From an uncultured Cellvibrio sp. (GTDB taxonomy: Bacteria > Pseudomonadota > Gammaproteobacteria > Pseudomonadales > Cellvibrionaceae), in NCBI GenBank assembly GCA_946480695.1, contig CAMLKG010000031.1, forward strand, positions 1 through 53,973: a stretch of 53,973 bases of DNA, given 5' to 3'. Below, one piece after another: positions 1 through 8,626 of this stretch. Both the position numbers and the translations under genes were made by a program. Under the pieces are notes generated by a model. The model saw nothing but the letters and a program-made list of their open reading frames with translations, had not been told where the DNA came from and ran no database searches. Every line of letters starts with the position of its first letter. The first letter of the stretch is position 1.

Positions 1-600
1 AAGGCGGGATTGTTGGTAGAACGTGTATTGGAATTGATCGAGTTTAATAACGCAGGAAGCGGAGGAAACGAGGGGAGAACTAACATTATCCATAATAAAA
101 ATCTCGCTGAATGGGTTTTTAACCGCGCCCATGAGGTGAGATTCAATGGGGGCGGACTGAGCAGGGTTCTCACCACCGGCCCCAATTCAGCACCGGCCCG
201 CCCGAAGGCGGCCCCACCCAGCCGCCATAACAACAGGCATAGCTGTGCGAGGACACAAAACACCGCGACGTGCCTTGTGCCGAATTGGGAATTAAACGGG
301 GGTGAGAATCCCGGCTGCGGGATTTACCGCAGCGCGGGCAGGTTAGTAGATGAGGGTGGGGCTGTCAACGTAGCGCGGTAATGCGGTGTAATCCAAACTG
401 GCGTGGATTGTGGCTATGGTCTTTACTTGCCTTTATCGGCCCGGTTGTGGCGGATGTTTTTATTGGTTTGGCCAAGTACTTGGTAATTTGGTTTAAAACT
501 TTTTGCGGTATCCAGATTAATGGCAGCTTTGTGCCCAAAGCGGGAATTGGATTATCACCAAAACGATCAGTCATAATATTCATATTTAATGGAATCGCTA
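1..600. other. Window edge, no confident gene
   Basis: A frame is open from base 1 to a stop at 379-381 and overlaps an ATG as TAATG, but its translation is Gly/Pro/Arg-rich and matches no family I know. It could be the tail of a gene cut by the window edge. A hairpin lies at 314-333, with arms gctgcgg and ccgcagc and a 6-base loop. The ATG at 381 opens a frame with hydrophobic stretches that runs on into the next gene, so a longer product cannot be excluded. Confidence 0.3.
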
Positions 601-881
601 TGAGCAAAAAAATACCACATTGGTCCGAAGATGCCTTTTGGACGGACGCCTTAAATAGATATCAATCGCTTAGAGGGCATGGTCAAATATCCATAAACAT
701 TAACCTAGAACTTTTGGAAGAAAATATTTTTTCAGGTGACAGCCCAGCATATAAAATGGTTGAAGCAATGTGCTCTGTGCGTGAACATGATGGATGGGAC
801 GGTTATAGAGGTGCTCCCCGTTTAATATTGGCCTTGCTTACGCTACTAAATGAAAAATGTGAACTTAAAAGAAATCAGTGA
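601..881 (+). CDS. Small hypothetical protein (93 aa)
   Basis: I do not recognise this protein. It is 93 residues, soluble and mildly charged, with an aromatic N-terminal part (HWSEDAFW near residues 7-14) and a leucine-rich end. I chose the ATG at 601 because a GGAA sits six bases upstream and the protein-like sequence starts there. The frame is open further upstream to an ATG at 381, which would add about 73 mostly hydrophobic residues. The stop lies 9 bases before the GIY-YIG nuclease gene, so the two are probably co-transcribed. It may be a partner of that nuclease, but this is inferred from position only. Composition is AT-richer than the later chromosomal genes. Confidence 0.5.
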
Positions 882-890
882 GAAATTTAA

Positions 891-1745
891 ATGCTAGATT
901 CGGCGACTATAAAAATTTTTCTTCCACAAGGCGATCCTAAAAGAATAAGAGTTGCTGAATTATCTAATTGGTCAGGAAAGTCAATCGCTTCTCCTCGTTC
1001 TGAGATCGATTTGTTTTTAAAACGGCCAGAAATAGCAAGGCCAGGCGTATATATATTACTTGGAATTGATCCAGAAAGCGGTGACTCTATTGCATATATC
1101 GGAGAGGCAGAAATTCTCTCAGAAAGAATTAAACAACATAAGTTCAAGGATGATTGGAATTCCGTAATTGTGTTTTTCAGTAAAGATGAAAACCTAACCA
1201 AATCTCACATAAGATATTTGGAAGGAAGGATGATAGATATATCTTCAAAAGTTGGTCGGTATAAAATTACTAATAAAGTACAAAGCGGGGCTCATCTTCC
1301 AGAGTCAGATCAGCATGATATGGAAGTATTCCTCTCAAAAATATTACAACTCCTTCCAATCCTTGGGACTGAATTGACAACTCCTATTGCCTCTCTTTTG
1401 CCAGAGAAGTCTATCGATTTATTATATTTCTCTACAAAGAATGTAACAGCAACGGGCTTTCGTTCTCCAAATGGATTTGTTGTTACGAAAGGCTCCTCTG
1501 CGGTACTAAAGGGGCGCGACTCCGCTCATACGCAGGGTATGTGGGTCGTTTCTCTGAGGCAGAAATTGATTTTGGAAGGTGCGTTAATTCAATCTTCGGA
1601 TTGCCTAAAATTTACTGAAGATGTGGAATTCGGAAGCCCAAGCGCCGCAGCTGCAGTTGTTCAAGGTGGGACAGCACAAGGAACTGTGTTGTGGAAAAAT
1701 AAACAAGGAATAACGTTAAAGAAGCTGGAAAGCAATGAGCTTTAA
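891..1745 (+). CDS. GIY-YIG nuclease family protein with DUF4357 tail
   Basis: This is a 284-residue protein with an N-terminal GIY-YIG endonuclease-like domain. The GVY part is at residues 52-54, YIG at 69-71, the conserved Arg at about 79 and the metal-binding Glu of YLEGR at about 111, so the active site looks complete. The C-terminal third (about 190-275), with the phrase GFVVTKGSSA, fits DUF4357, a domain often attached to nucleases and restriction-type proteins. A nickase or DNA-cleaving role is inferred from the family; the natural substrate is unknown. The gene is 9 bases after a small ORF and overlaps the following membrane-protein gene by 11 bases, so the three form one cluster. The setting (AT-rich, next to a REP-like repeat and an IS remnant) suggests an accessory, possibly defensive, role. 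Confidence 0.8.
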   Translation: MLDSATIKIFLPQGDPKRIRVAELSNWSGKSIASPRSEIDLFLKRPEIARPGVYILLGIDPESGDSIAYIGEAEILSERIKQHKFKDDWNSVIVFFSKDENLTKSHIRYLEGRMIDISSKVGRYKITNKVQSGAHLPESDQHDMEVFLSKILQLLPILGTELTTPIASLLPEKSIDLLYFSTKNVTATGFRSPNGFVVTKGSSAVLKGRDSAHTQGMWVVSLRQKLILEGALIQSSDCLKFTEDVEFGSPSAAAAVVQGGTAQGTVLWKNKQGITLKKLESNEL

Positions 1746-2070
1746 ATATCCAATAATCTGCTTGCTGCTTTCCGTTTTATGTGTCGTAGCTTTTTTGATT
1801 CTTGGTCTAAGTAATTCACATGAATGGTTTAGTCGAGGAGGTGCGTTGGTAACGTTATTTGGGATTGCGGCGGAGTACTCATTGATCCAAATACAAACAA
1901 AATATCTTTCAAGTCGTTTTCGAGGTGTTGGTGCGCTCAGCGGCGGAAAAATAGATAGCTTTTCAAGTTCCAAATCCATATCCTCTAATTCAAATATCAG
2001 CCCATCTTATAGTGGTTTTAGGGACACTCATTTGGGGGTTCGGCGACTGGTGTTTAAATTGGATGGTTAA
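1735..2070 (+). CDS. Small membrane protein, unknown function (111 aa)
   Basis: The ATG lies inside the end of the nuclease gene (11-base overlap), implying translational coupling. The product has two predicted membrane helices, roughly residues 7-28 and 35-55, followed by a Ser/Gly-rich tail of about 50 residues that is probably disordered. I recognise no family. The gene ends 4 bases before a large paired palindrome that may stabilise or end the transcript. It could be a membrane-anchored partner of the nuclease, but that is inference. A chance open frame is less likely given the coupled start and clear helices. Confidence 0.5.
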   Translation: MSFKYPIICLLLSVLCVVAFLILGLSNSHEWFSRGGALVTLFGIAAEYSLIQIQTKYLSSRFRGVGALSGGKIDSFSSSKSISSNSNISPSYSGFRDTHLGVRRLVFKLDG

Positions 2071-2073
2071 CAC

Positions 2074-2144
2074 GTAGGTTGGGCAGCCATGCCCAACAAA
2101 TCTATTCAATGACCAAAGATGTTGGGCAGTAATGCCCAACCTAC
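2074..2144. repeat. Paired palindrome, REP-like element
   Basis: Two 25-base arms, 2074-2098 and 2120-2144, are inverted copies of each other. They share gtaggttgggca and tgcccaaca around a variable 4-base centre. Each arm is itself a palindrome built on ttgggca/tgcccaa. The 21-base spacer is unique. This double-hairpin layout is typical of REP/BIME-type repeats mobilised by RAYT transposases. No RAYT gene is in the window. Confidence 0.75.
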
Positions 2145-2261
2145 ATTATGCGCCAAGATCTGCTTCTGGCCGAAATATTCCATTGAAGTAATGGCATTTC
2201 TTATCTGTAAAATCCATCAAACAATTCTTACGATCGCTAAAAACAAATTAAAGGTTACAGC

Positions 2262-3113
2262 ATGATTAATATAAGGATCGCTTTTTTATTTTGCTTGTTT
2301 TCAATAATTCCGCACCAGTCTTCAGCTACAGAATTAACTTCTGCAAAACGCTTTGAGCTGCCGCACACTCATAAGGTGGAAATAAATTCTCCACCCGGCA
2401 TTCCCTATGAGTTAGTCATATCGCTACCAGCCGGCTATAAGGATTCAACTGGTAAACGTTATCCTGTACTTTATTACACAGATGCACAGTGGGACGCTCC
2501 ATTATTGAATTCAATTTACCTAGCTCTGGTCTTTGACAGAGCTGTACCGGAATTTGTAATGGTTGGTATTACTTATTCTGGTGTTAATCCCAATTACACG
2601 GCGTTACGCACCAAGGATTTGACTCCAACAAAAGATGAGAGCTTCGTTCGTGATTCAGGTGGTGGTGAAGCATTTTTGAAATTCATTAAAGAAGTCATTA
2701 TCCCAAAGGTTGAAGGTGAATACCGAATTGATGTCAGTCAGCGTGCTATCGCGGGCTGGTCATTTGGCGGACTATTCGCGCTCTACGCGATGTATAACGA
2801 ACCACAGCTGTTCAAGCGGTGCATTGCGGTTAGCCCCGCAATTCCTTGGGATAATGAATACATTAGTCAAGTAGACGATGAATTCTTTAAATCAAACAGT
2901 AAATTCAACGCTCGGCTTTTTATTTCTCATGGAAAAAATGAGGCCCAGGCGTTTGTAGCATCCGTTTCTAAATTCCAAAATAAGATTAAAAACAGGAAGG
3001 GTTCGAATTTACAATTAATGAATTATAGTGTGGAAAATATGGCTCATGCGGGAGCGAAGGCTTCAGCTTATGCTCAAGGACTTGTTTGGGCTTGGAAAGA
3101 TATTCAGCCTTAG
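2262..3113 (+). CDS. Secreted esterase, alpha/beta hydrolase (esterase D / PF00756 type)
   Basis: This is a 283-residue protein with an N-terminal signal peptide (about residues 1-22, ending near SSA). The alpha/beta-hydrolase nucleophile elbow is GWSFGG, with Ser167. The likely catalytic His is H262 in MAHAG close to the C-terminus. The fold and spacing match the putative esterase family PF00756, which includes carbohydrate esterases (feruloyl or acetyl xylan type), siderophore esterases and S-formylglutathione hydrolase-like enzymes. Export argues for an extracytoplasmic substrate. In a polysaccharide-degrading organism a sugar ester is plausible, but the substrate cannot be read from the sequence. 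The gene stands alone, with AAAGG upstream of the ATG. Confidence 0.8.
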   Translation: MINIRIAFLFCLFSIIPHQSSATELTSAKRFELPHTHKVEINSPPGIPYELVISLPAGYKDSTGKRYPVLYYTDAQWDAPLLNSIYLALVFDRAVPEFVMVGITYSGVNPNYTALRTKDLTPTKDESFVRDSGGGEAFLKFIKEVIIPKVEGEYRIDVSQRAIAGWSFGGLFALYAMYNEPQLFKRCIAVSPAIPWDNEYISQVDDEFFKSNSKFNARLFISHGKNEAQAFVASVSKFQNKIKNRKGSNLQLMNYSVENMAHAGAKASAYAQGLVWAWKDIQP

Positions 3114-3327
3114 ATCCGTTAAAAACACCAAGTCTCAAATGGAAATGAGATCGCAAGTATGTGTAAGAATTTCCTAGCGGTCTACAAATGGTGATCAGCT
3201 GAGACTTTAAGTTATCGCCAGCTTCCGCAATTGGCCGTTAGCTGACATGCTCTATGCTCACTAAAGGTGACTCGACTCAACCAAGTGGACAGCCACTTGC
3301 TTGCGGCAAGCGGGCTATACCATTTTT

Positions 3328-3438
3328 TTACAGCCCATCCTTCGTCGCGTCAATTTCAAGCAGCTTTTTTGCCAAGAATATTTCCAGTTTATTGTTTTCG
3401 GTTTCCACATCTCGGAGCCATTTCACTTCGTGTGCCTC
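3328..3438 (-). mobile_element. IS3-family OrfA C-terminal remnant
   Basis: The reverse strand carries about 36 codons ending in a TAA at 3328-3330. They encode the leucine-zipper end of an IS3-type OrfA, including phrases WLRDVETENNKLE and AKKLLEIDATKDGL, which match the usual RLRELE.EN..LK..LAE..L...ALKD pattern. There is no upstream helix-turn-helix part, no OrfB and no visible terminal repeats. It is a decayed fragment between the esterase and the terminator of the next gene. Confidence 0.7.
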
Positions 3439-3449
3439 AAGTCCCGTTG

Positions 3450-3488
3450 AAAAAAACTTGGGCCCGCTAGTGGTTGCGGACCCAAGTT
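3450..3488 (-). terminator. Intrinsic terminator of the beta-lactamase-fold hydrolase gene
   Basis: A 13-base stem (3455-3467 with 3476-3488, one mismatch) and an 8-base loop are followed on the minus strand by seven T (A run 3450-3456). It lies just beyond the stop of the minus-strand gene that ends at 3502. Confidence 0.85.
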
Positions 3489-3501
3489 GTTGCACAACAG
3501 A

Positions 3502-5424
3502 TTATATAGAGTCGTTGAAGGCACTGACCAAGCTTGAACAACCACCAGCAATGCCGGTCTCTCGTCCTGAATTTAGAATTATGGAAGCAACGACATTGTT
3601 GGGAAATTCAAGCAGGCAGGTTTCAGTGGTTCTGTCGTTCCAGTACCAGCCGCCCGAGTGCCCGTAGGCTGTGCCGCCGTCAACGGTGTAGGCATTCCAC
3701 ATGCCCGCCCTGTTTCGCATCAGCGCTCGATTAGTATCATTCATGATGTCGTCATTGAACCGGACGCTAGTCCAGTATTGCGTCATTTCTTTAGCAGATA
3801 GATGGAGCTGCGCAAATCCGCCGCAGTCGTCAGCCCGAGCCATCCATCTCCACCCTGAAAGGTTGAAGTCATTTAGCTTATACATTCTGGACTCGGGGAA
3901 GCTGCTCTGCGCTGAGCAGGAAATGGATTTAATATCTTCGTTACCGGTGACCAAATGGTTCATAAAGTCCAGGTAGCGCAAACCAGAAGTGACGCCGTCA
4001 ATTGAACCTGTTGGGCCCCCGACCTGGCTCCACAGTCTTGGGATCAGCACACGCATGAGCGCGTAGTTCATGTTCTCGTATTGCGCGGTCGCGGGCGAGG
4101 CTCCTCGTTGCACCACAAATCGTAATCCGTCCCAGTGAGTTGCCCATCTCTCCCGGTCAGTCCCTGTTAATGAGCTACCGACTTGGCCCAAACCTGAAGT
4201 ATGGCGAAGCAAATGCCCGAAGGTAATCGGGGTGGCGCTGGCTGCATTAAATCCAGGGCCGCGGGTCCAGTCGGTTGGCAGCCAGGGGTGAACCGGGCTG
4301 TCTAACGTGAGGCCATTGGCACTGAGCAGGTTATAAAGTAGTGGTGCAGTTAACATCTTGGTTACCGACGCAATAATTGAGCGCGAGTTAGAAGACATTT
4401 CGACGGTTGGATCTGGATAGCGTTGCGCAAATCCGGTGGCGCCCGCGATGGCCAATTGGCCGTTTTGACTGATAGCGTAAGACATGCCATTTACGTTATT
4501 GGTGTACCGAGTCTCCAGGAATGCGGCCATTCTGTTGAGGTCCGGGTTGGAGGTTGGCTTGGTAAGGTAGGGACCATAGGAGGCGATAAAGGCGTTGCTG
4601 TTACCGAAGTCTACGTCCAACAGCGCGTACCCCGCTTTGGCCTGTTCGACCCACCCTTTTTTGAATGAGTCCCAACCGGCGTGTAATTTCAACCTGCCCT
4701 GGGCTTTACCCTTAAGCCAGACGCCGACGTATTGTGTAGTCCCGTTTGAGTTAAGCACCATGTTGACATCAATGAGATCTAATCCCTGTTTCTGGAAATT
4801 ACTGTCCATGCCAATGAATTCTTGAATCGACGAGGTGCTGTAGAATCCGTATGCGTCGGTCCCTGGGCGGTATATGCCAAGGTAATGCAGATTTCCGCTG
4901 ATGTTCACGACATCCACATCCATCAGGCGCATTCCTTCAGCGGACATTTTTTTCCAATGTGCTTCAAATGCTGTCCAATAATCAGCGTACATGACATACG
5001 CATGATTACCCTCCCCGTAAACGGAATAATGGACCAGACTTGAGCCTTCATAGATCCGATCTACGTCCAGGAGACGGTAGCCGGCTCTGGAGAGTTCGTC
5101 CCACTTGGCAGTGAACTGTGTCCAACTAGTATTGCGAACGATCATGTATTTGCCGGTGCCGGGCTTCCATACCCCACCAAACACCAGCTTCCCACTGCTA
5201 TCTCTCTGCACCTCAATATCGGTGAGGCGCATACCCACCTTCTCTAAGGTTTTTGCCTTTGTGGTTAACTTGGTTAGCGAATCGAATTGAAAAACCGCGT
5301 TATTACTCGCAGCTGCTTCCACGCTTAAATGTGGATCATCTACGACAGCATGGGAATTGTTTACTGCCATAGAAGTAGCAGCCATTAGAAGTAGTACATA
5401 CGTACGGAGACCGAAGATTTTCAT
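3502..5424 (-). CDS. Secreted beta-lactamase-fold serine hydrolase with BTRD1-like repeats
   Basis: This 640-residue protein has a signal peptide (about 1-26). Residues ~44-290 hold five copies of a roughly 50-residue repeat of the form W..F...W......GyrLlDVd....g...Y.gvw..G, resembling bacterial tandem repeat domain 1 (PF17660). Residues ~295-640 form a class-C beta-lactamase/DD-peptidase fold. Its SxxK motif is SVTK (Ser353, Lys356), the YxN box is YEN (449-451) and the third box is HSGG (589-592), so it should be catalytically competent. The same two-part design occurs in fungal polyglycine hydrolases, making an exported protease or esterase more likely than antibiotic resistance. It is monocistronic, with AAGGAAA before the ATG and a strong terminator downstream. 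Cysteines in the C-terminal domain suggest disulfides. Confidence 0.85.
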   Translation of the reverse strand: MKIFGLRTYVLLLMAATSMAVNNSHAVVDDPHLSVEAAASNNAVFQFDSLTKLTTKAKTLEKVGMRLTDIEVQRDSSGKLVFGGVWKPGTGKYMIVRNTSWTQFTAKWDELSRAGYRLLDVDRIYEGSSLVHYSVYGEGNHAYVMYADYWTAFEAHWKKMSAEGMRLMDVDVVNISGNLHYLGIYRPGTDAYGFYSTSSIQEFIGMDSNFQKQGLDLIDVNMVLNSNGTTQYVGVWLKGKAQGRLKLHAGWDSFKKGWVEQAKAGYALLDVDFGNSNAFIASYGPYLTKPTSNPDLNRMAAFLETRYTNNVNGMSYAISQNGQLAIAGATGFAQRYPDPTVEMSSNSRSIIASVTKMLTAPLLYNLLSANGLTLDSPVHPWLPTDWTRGPGFNAASATPITFGHLLRHTSGLGQVGSSLTGTDRERWATHWDGLRFVVQRGASPATAQYENMNYALMRVLIPRLWSQVGGPTGSIDGVTSGLRYLDFMNHLVTGNEDIKSISCSAQSSFPESRMYKLNDFNLSGWRWMARADDCGGFAQLHLSAKEMTQYWTSVRFNDDIMNDTNRALMRNRAGMWNAYTVDGGTAYGHSGGWYWNDRTTETCLLEFPNNVVASIILNSGRETGIAGGCSSLVSAFNDSI

Positions 5425-6134
5425 AATTTTCCTTTCATGTGTTATTGAACGTTAGTCAGCGGGGCGCGGTGAGGTCAGCCGCTAAAATGAAGTGTACATT
5501 CCTGAGAAAAGTCATCCCACGCATACATCACAAACGGAAGGAATCTCACACGACAAGTGGTTTTAACAATCGAGAAAGCCACCGTCGGAAGTCGTACCAA
5601 CTTCACAGGTGAAAAACCGCTAAGAGATAACGGAGAGTATGGTGCCAGCCTTTATGGTTGTTTACTTCAACACGACTGGCTTAAAAGTATGTCGAATAAA
5701 TCTATTTGATTCATAAAGATTAAGGCAGACTCATACAGAATAATTTCGATTTTTAAGTAAAAACTGTATGTCCGCGCGAATAAAAAGAGAGAACTTAGCC
5801 TTAAAAAAAATTGGCGCCATAGCTTTCTTGCCAAATGCTAAGGGCCATGCTTATGCTTGGTGGGATCGCAACCGATTTTGATAGGATTCAATTTTGGTTA
5901 ACATTGGCGCAAAAATATTTGTAAATTGCTTACGGATGGCGCTTTTCAATTCATTTATTTTAAGCCTTTTAAACTAAACAATTTCGCTGTGATTTTTCGC
6001 CAGCCGTTTTAATGCTACCGCAGTTTTTCTAAATCCATTTCACCAAGACTAGTCTGCAAAGCTCGACATAAGCCCGAAGCGAGCTGGTAATCCTAACTGA
6101 TCTTATACGACACGTTCTTGATAAGGAGAGAATT
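5425..6134. other. 710-base divergent intergenic region
   Basis: This holds the promoter regions for the minus-strand hydrolase and the plus-strand HAF gene. I see no convincing sigma-70 boxes and no RNA gene. A 37-codon frame at 5768-5881 has no ribosome-binding site and is not called. A 41-codon frame near 5487 is strongly basic and also looks like chance. The final 20 bases carry the HAF gene's AAGGAGAG. Confidence 0.5.
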
Positions 6135-7274
6135 ATGCGACCTGTTAACGAATTCCTACTGATTGGTTTAATGATCACGACTTCCGCAGTAGCGAACGAA
6201 GTCGAACTTGTTACCCCTCCGGAAATTACACGCTATTGCATCTCGGAGCCTGGTGCTGATAGCGGATTGAAATACATTGGAATTGTCGATCTGAACCGAC
6301 GCGGTCAAGCGCTGATGTTGGGTTCCCAGGGTGAGGGAGAAGAAGTATTTTTGTGGGACCGGAAACGTGGATATACATTTATTGATGAGCTCGCACATGA
6401 ACAATCAATCCCCGCACGTGCCGCCGTGGGTTTCAATGATCGAGGGCAGGTCCTGGGGACTCAAAGCATAGGACCGGACGGTGCGTTTCTCCGGGCAGTT
6501 ATCTGGAAACGGGGCAAAGGTCTACGATTCCTGGAGCCCGCGCCGGGAGATGAAAGCAGTGTTGCAGTCGACATTAACAAGCACGGTGAGGTGGTAGGCA
6601 TTAGCGGACCTTACCCGAATGAACCGGCCTTGGGTGAACGCTCCGTCATCTGGGACCGCCACTCTCAAGCAACTGTCATCCCGGAGTTTCCAGACAGCAC
6701 AGGAGGTAGGCCATACGCTATGAATGATGCCGGACAGGTCATTGGTGCCAACAACACGCCAGGCAGAGTCCGCGGTTACTTCTGGGATCGTGAACATGGC
6801 CTCCGTGCGATGGAGGATTTGAACGGCGACGCGTTTGGTATTCCTTCAGGCATCAACGATCACGGAGAGGTCGCGGGTAACGCAATCTTTTACCGTCAGC
6901 ATCAGCATGGGTTTTTCTGGAGCGAGGAGACAGGGATGGTGGACCTCGGTGACCTGCCCGGCGGCGTCGACCGCAGTTATGCTTACGATATCAACAATCA
7001 CCGGCAGATCGTTGGATACGCCTCAGGCGAGGGCGATGGGGTGGCCGTTATCTGGGACTCAGAGGGTCAGATTCACAATCTGAACGAGCTACTCATCCGC
7101 GATGAACCTGATGATCAGTATCTGCATATGCTCTCTGCGGGGACAATTACCGATGCGGGGTTAGTAATAGCGCTTGGCTTTGATAGGCGCGACTATCTTC
7201 GCTATCGCACTTTCTTGCTCACACCCGCACGGCGCTCCCCAAAGGACAGTTCTCAATTTTCCTGTGGAAAATGA
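6135..7274 (+). CDS. Secreted HAF-repeat protein
   Basis: This is a 379-residue protein with a signal peptide (about 1-20, cleavage near VANE). The rest is a run of degenerate ~45-residue HAF-type repeats, each with a phrase like IND.GqVvG followed by A..W....G...L. Clear examples are INKHGEVVGIS, MNDAGQVIGAN, INDHGEVAGNA and INNHRQIVGYA, plus DLGDLPGG near residue 275. Such proteins are predicted extracellular beta-propeller-like folds; the function is unknown. AAGGAGAG lies 7 bases before the ATG, supporting this start. Two Cys near the ends (about residues 32 and 377) may join the propeller. It stands alone and probably works at the cell surface or in the medium. Confidence 0.8.
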   Translation: MRPVNEFLLIGLMITTSAVANEVELVTPPEITRYCISEPGADSGLKYIGIVDLNRRGQALMLGSQGEGEEVFLWDRKRGYTFIDELAHEQSIPARAAVGFNDRGQVLGTQSIGPDGAFLRAVIWKRGKGLRFLEPAPGDESSVAVDINKHGEVVGISGPYPNEPALGERSVIWDRHSQATVIPEFPDSTGGRPYAMNDAGQVIGANNTPGRVRGYFWDREHGLRAMEDLNGDAFGIPSGINDHGEVAGNAIFYRQHQHGFFWSEETGMVDLGDLPGGVDRSYAYDINNHRQIVGYASGEGDGVAVIWDSEGQIHNLNELLIRDEPDDQYLHMLSAGTITDAGLVIALGFDRRDYLRYRTFLLTPARRSPKDSSQFSCGK

Positions 7275-7630
7275 GAGGCCAACTGATGACCAATCACTGG
7301 CATCTCGATGATGCCAGTGTCGGCTGTACTTACACTCAGTTTGTCCAACCAACAAAGAATTTCAAAATGGTGATTTTTCGCATGCTCGGAATCCTTACGA
7401 ATCCGTTGCGGGGCAGGCGGAGGTAATCTGCGGATTTCCACAGCTAGCGAAAGTTATTGTCTCTTTTTTCCGCAATGTGATTATTATCCAATCCTTATTT
7501 CGCTTTAGGTTTGTTGAGGGTGACTTAGGGATTCTGATAGGACGCCATTGATATTGATGGCGTATCATCTCAAACACGTATTTTTGTCGTAATGAAGGCC
7601 GATAGAATTCGGCAGTATCGAAAGAATTGA
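7275..7630. other. Intergenic region with perfect hairpin
   Basis: A perfect inverted repeat (cactggcatc at 7295-7304, gatgccagtg at 7310-7319) follows the HAF stop by about 20 bases. There is no T tract, so it is a weak terminator candidate. The rest, between convergent genes, shows no supported gene. Confidence 0.5.
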
Positions 7631-8209
7631 TTATTTAATACGATTATATCTTTTCACATTCGCGATGGCGGTCGAGATGCGGAGAGTATTGTATTTGTAG
7701 CAATTTAACGACATGGTTCGCGCAGGGCCGACGCGACCAAAATAATCCTGCCACGCGGTATTACTGGTAACAAGGTCACGAAGCATTGTTTTAAGTTCGT
7801 CCAGGGTCCAGGCAGTTTTATAGCCATGCGCACCTGTAGGGGCTATGCCGCCGGTGCCTGACACATATTGTCCGAAGTCATATTTTTTCTCGTAAGCCAT
7901 AAAAACTGTGTAGGTAACGCCAACCGGGGCAGTGTGCCTGTACCAGGGCATCACCACAAAGTGATGAACGGGAGAGTCTGAACTGAAATGCCATACCGCC
8001 GTATCTGACGGCGAACCGCTGAACGCAATCATGCGGATGATGTCCCGTTCTGTAGAGTTGTGCCTTATCTGCTCATTCCCTTTGTCATTTTGCGCGCTGG
8101 CATACACAGCATGTCCCATTTGAACAGGCACGCCAGGGCAATTATCCAGTCCCCGTAGGGTCGCGTTTCCTACAATTGCGGTTATCAAATCAATACCGGT
8201 GTTTGCCAT
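7631..8209 (-). CDS. Hypothetical protein (192 aa)
   Basis: I do not recognise this family. The protein is 192 residues with no signal peptide or membrane helix. It is rich in His, Tyr and Trp through the middle (WHFSSDSPVHHFVV, PWYRHTAP) and ends with a basic tail (NVKRYNRIK). A helical segment near 130-150 (TLDELKTMLRDLV) precedes WQDYFGRVG. The His-rich strand pattern could suit a compact enzymatic or toxin-like domain, but no catalytic motif is certain. GAGAG upstream of the ATG supports the start. It has its own AT-rich flanks and no operon partner, which suggests an acquired gene. Confidence 0.6.
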   Translation of the reverse strand: MANTGIDLITAIVGNATLRGLDNCPGVPVQMGHAVYASAQNDKGNEQIRHNSTERDIIRMIAFSGSPSDTAVWHFSSDSPVHHFVVMPWYRHTAPVGVTYTVFMAYEKKYDFGQYVSGTGGIAPTGAHGYKTAWTLDELKTMLRDLVTSNTAWQDYFGRVGPARTMSLNCYKYNTLRISTAIANVKRYNRIK

Positions 8210-8626
8210 TTTATGCTCTCTTTCAAATTAATGTTCATAACATTGCCAATACTCCGGCAATCATCCCTGCAAAATACTTGAAATTAATGACAACAATAAA
8301 TTTAGTTTTTTAGCTTGAGAATAATTACTCATATTTATAGGCGCCTAAATTTTCATTAGGTGTTTTGGGGAGGGTTTTTAGCTGGCCGCGCTATTTGGCC
8401 GAAGGGACGTTATCAGGCAAGTTTGATGGATATGATCACTTACATCAAAGATTTTTGCAGGCGAAAAAAACCTCCATATATCCGCTACAAAATCCTTTAT
8501 AGTTAAACTCTTTGTCCGAAGGTTCGCAATTAACCAAAATGGCGCCTACTGATAACCTCCGTTCTTTACTCAAGCGGAATGGTTTAAAGAACTTAATACA
8601 TTTATTGGTCATTGGAGTTTTATTGA
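8210..8626. other. Divergent intergenic region
   Basis: 417 AT-rich bases lie between divergent genes. A TTG-started frame at 8512-8724 overlaps the start of the deacetylase gene in another frame; I do not call it. No clear promoter, terminator or RNA was found. Confidence 0.45.

Noticed and set aside
240..360. GGTGAGAATCCCGGCTGCGG region recalled a cobalamin riboswitch.
   Set aside because: The B12 box and the upstream conserved helices are absent, and no B12-related gene follows.
5768..5881. 37-codon frame in the hydrolase-HAF intergenic region.
   Set aside because: No ribosome-binding site and no family resemblance.
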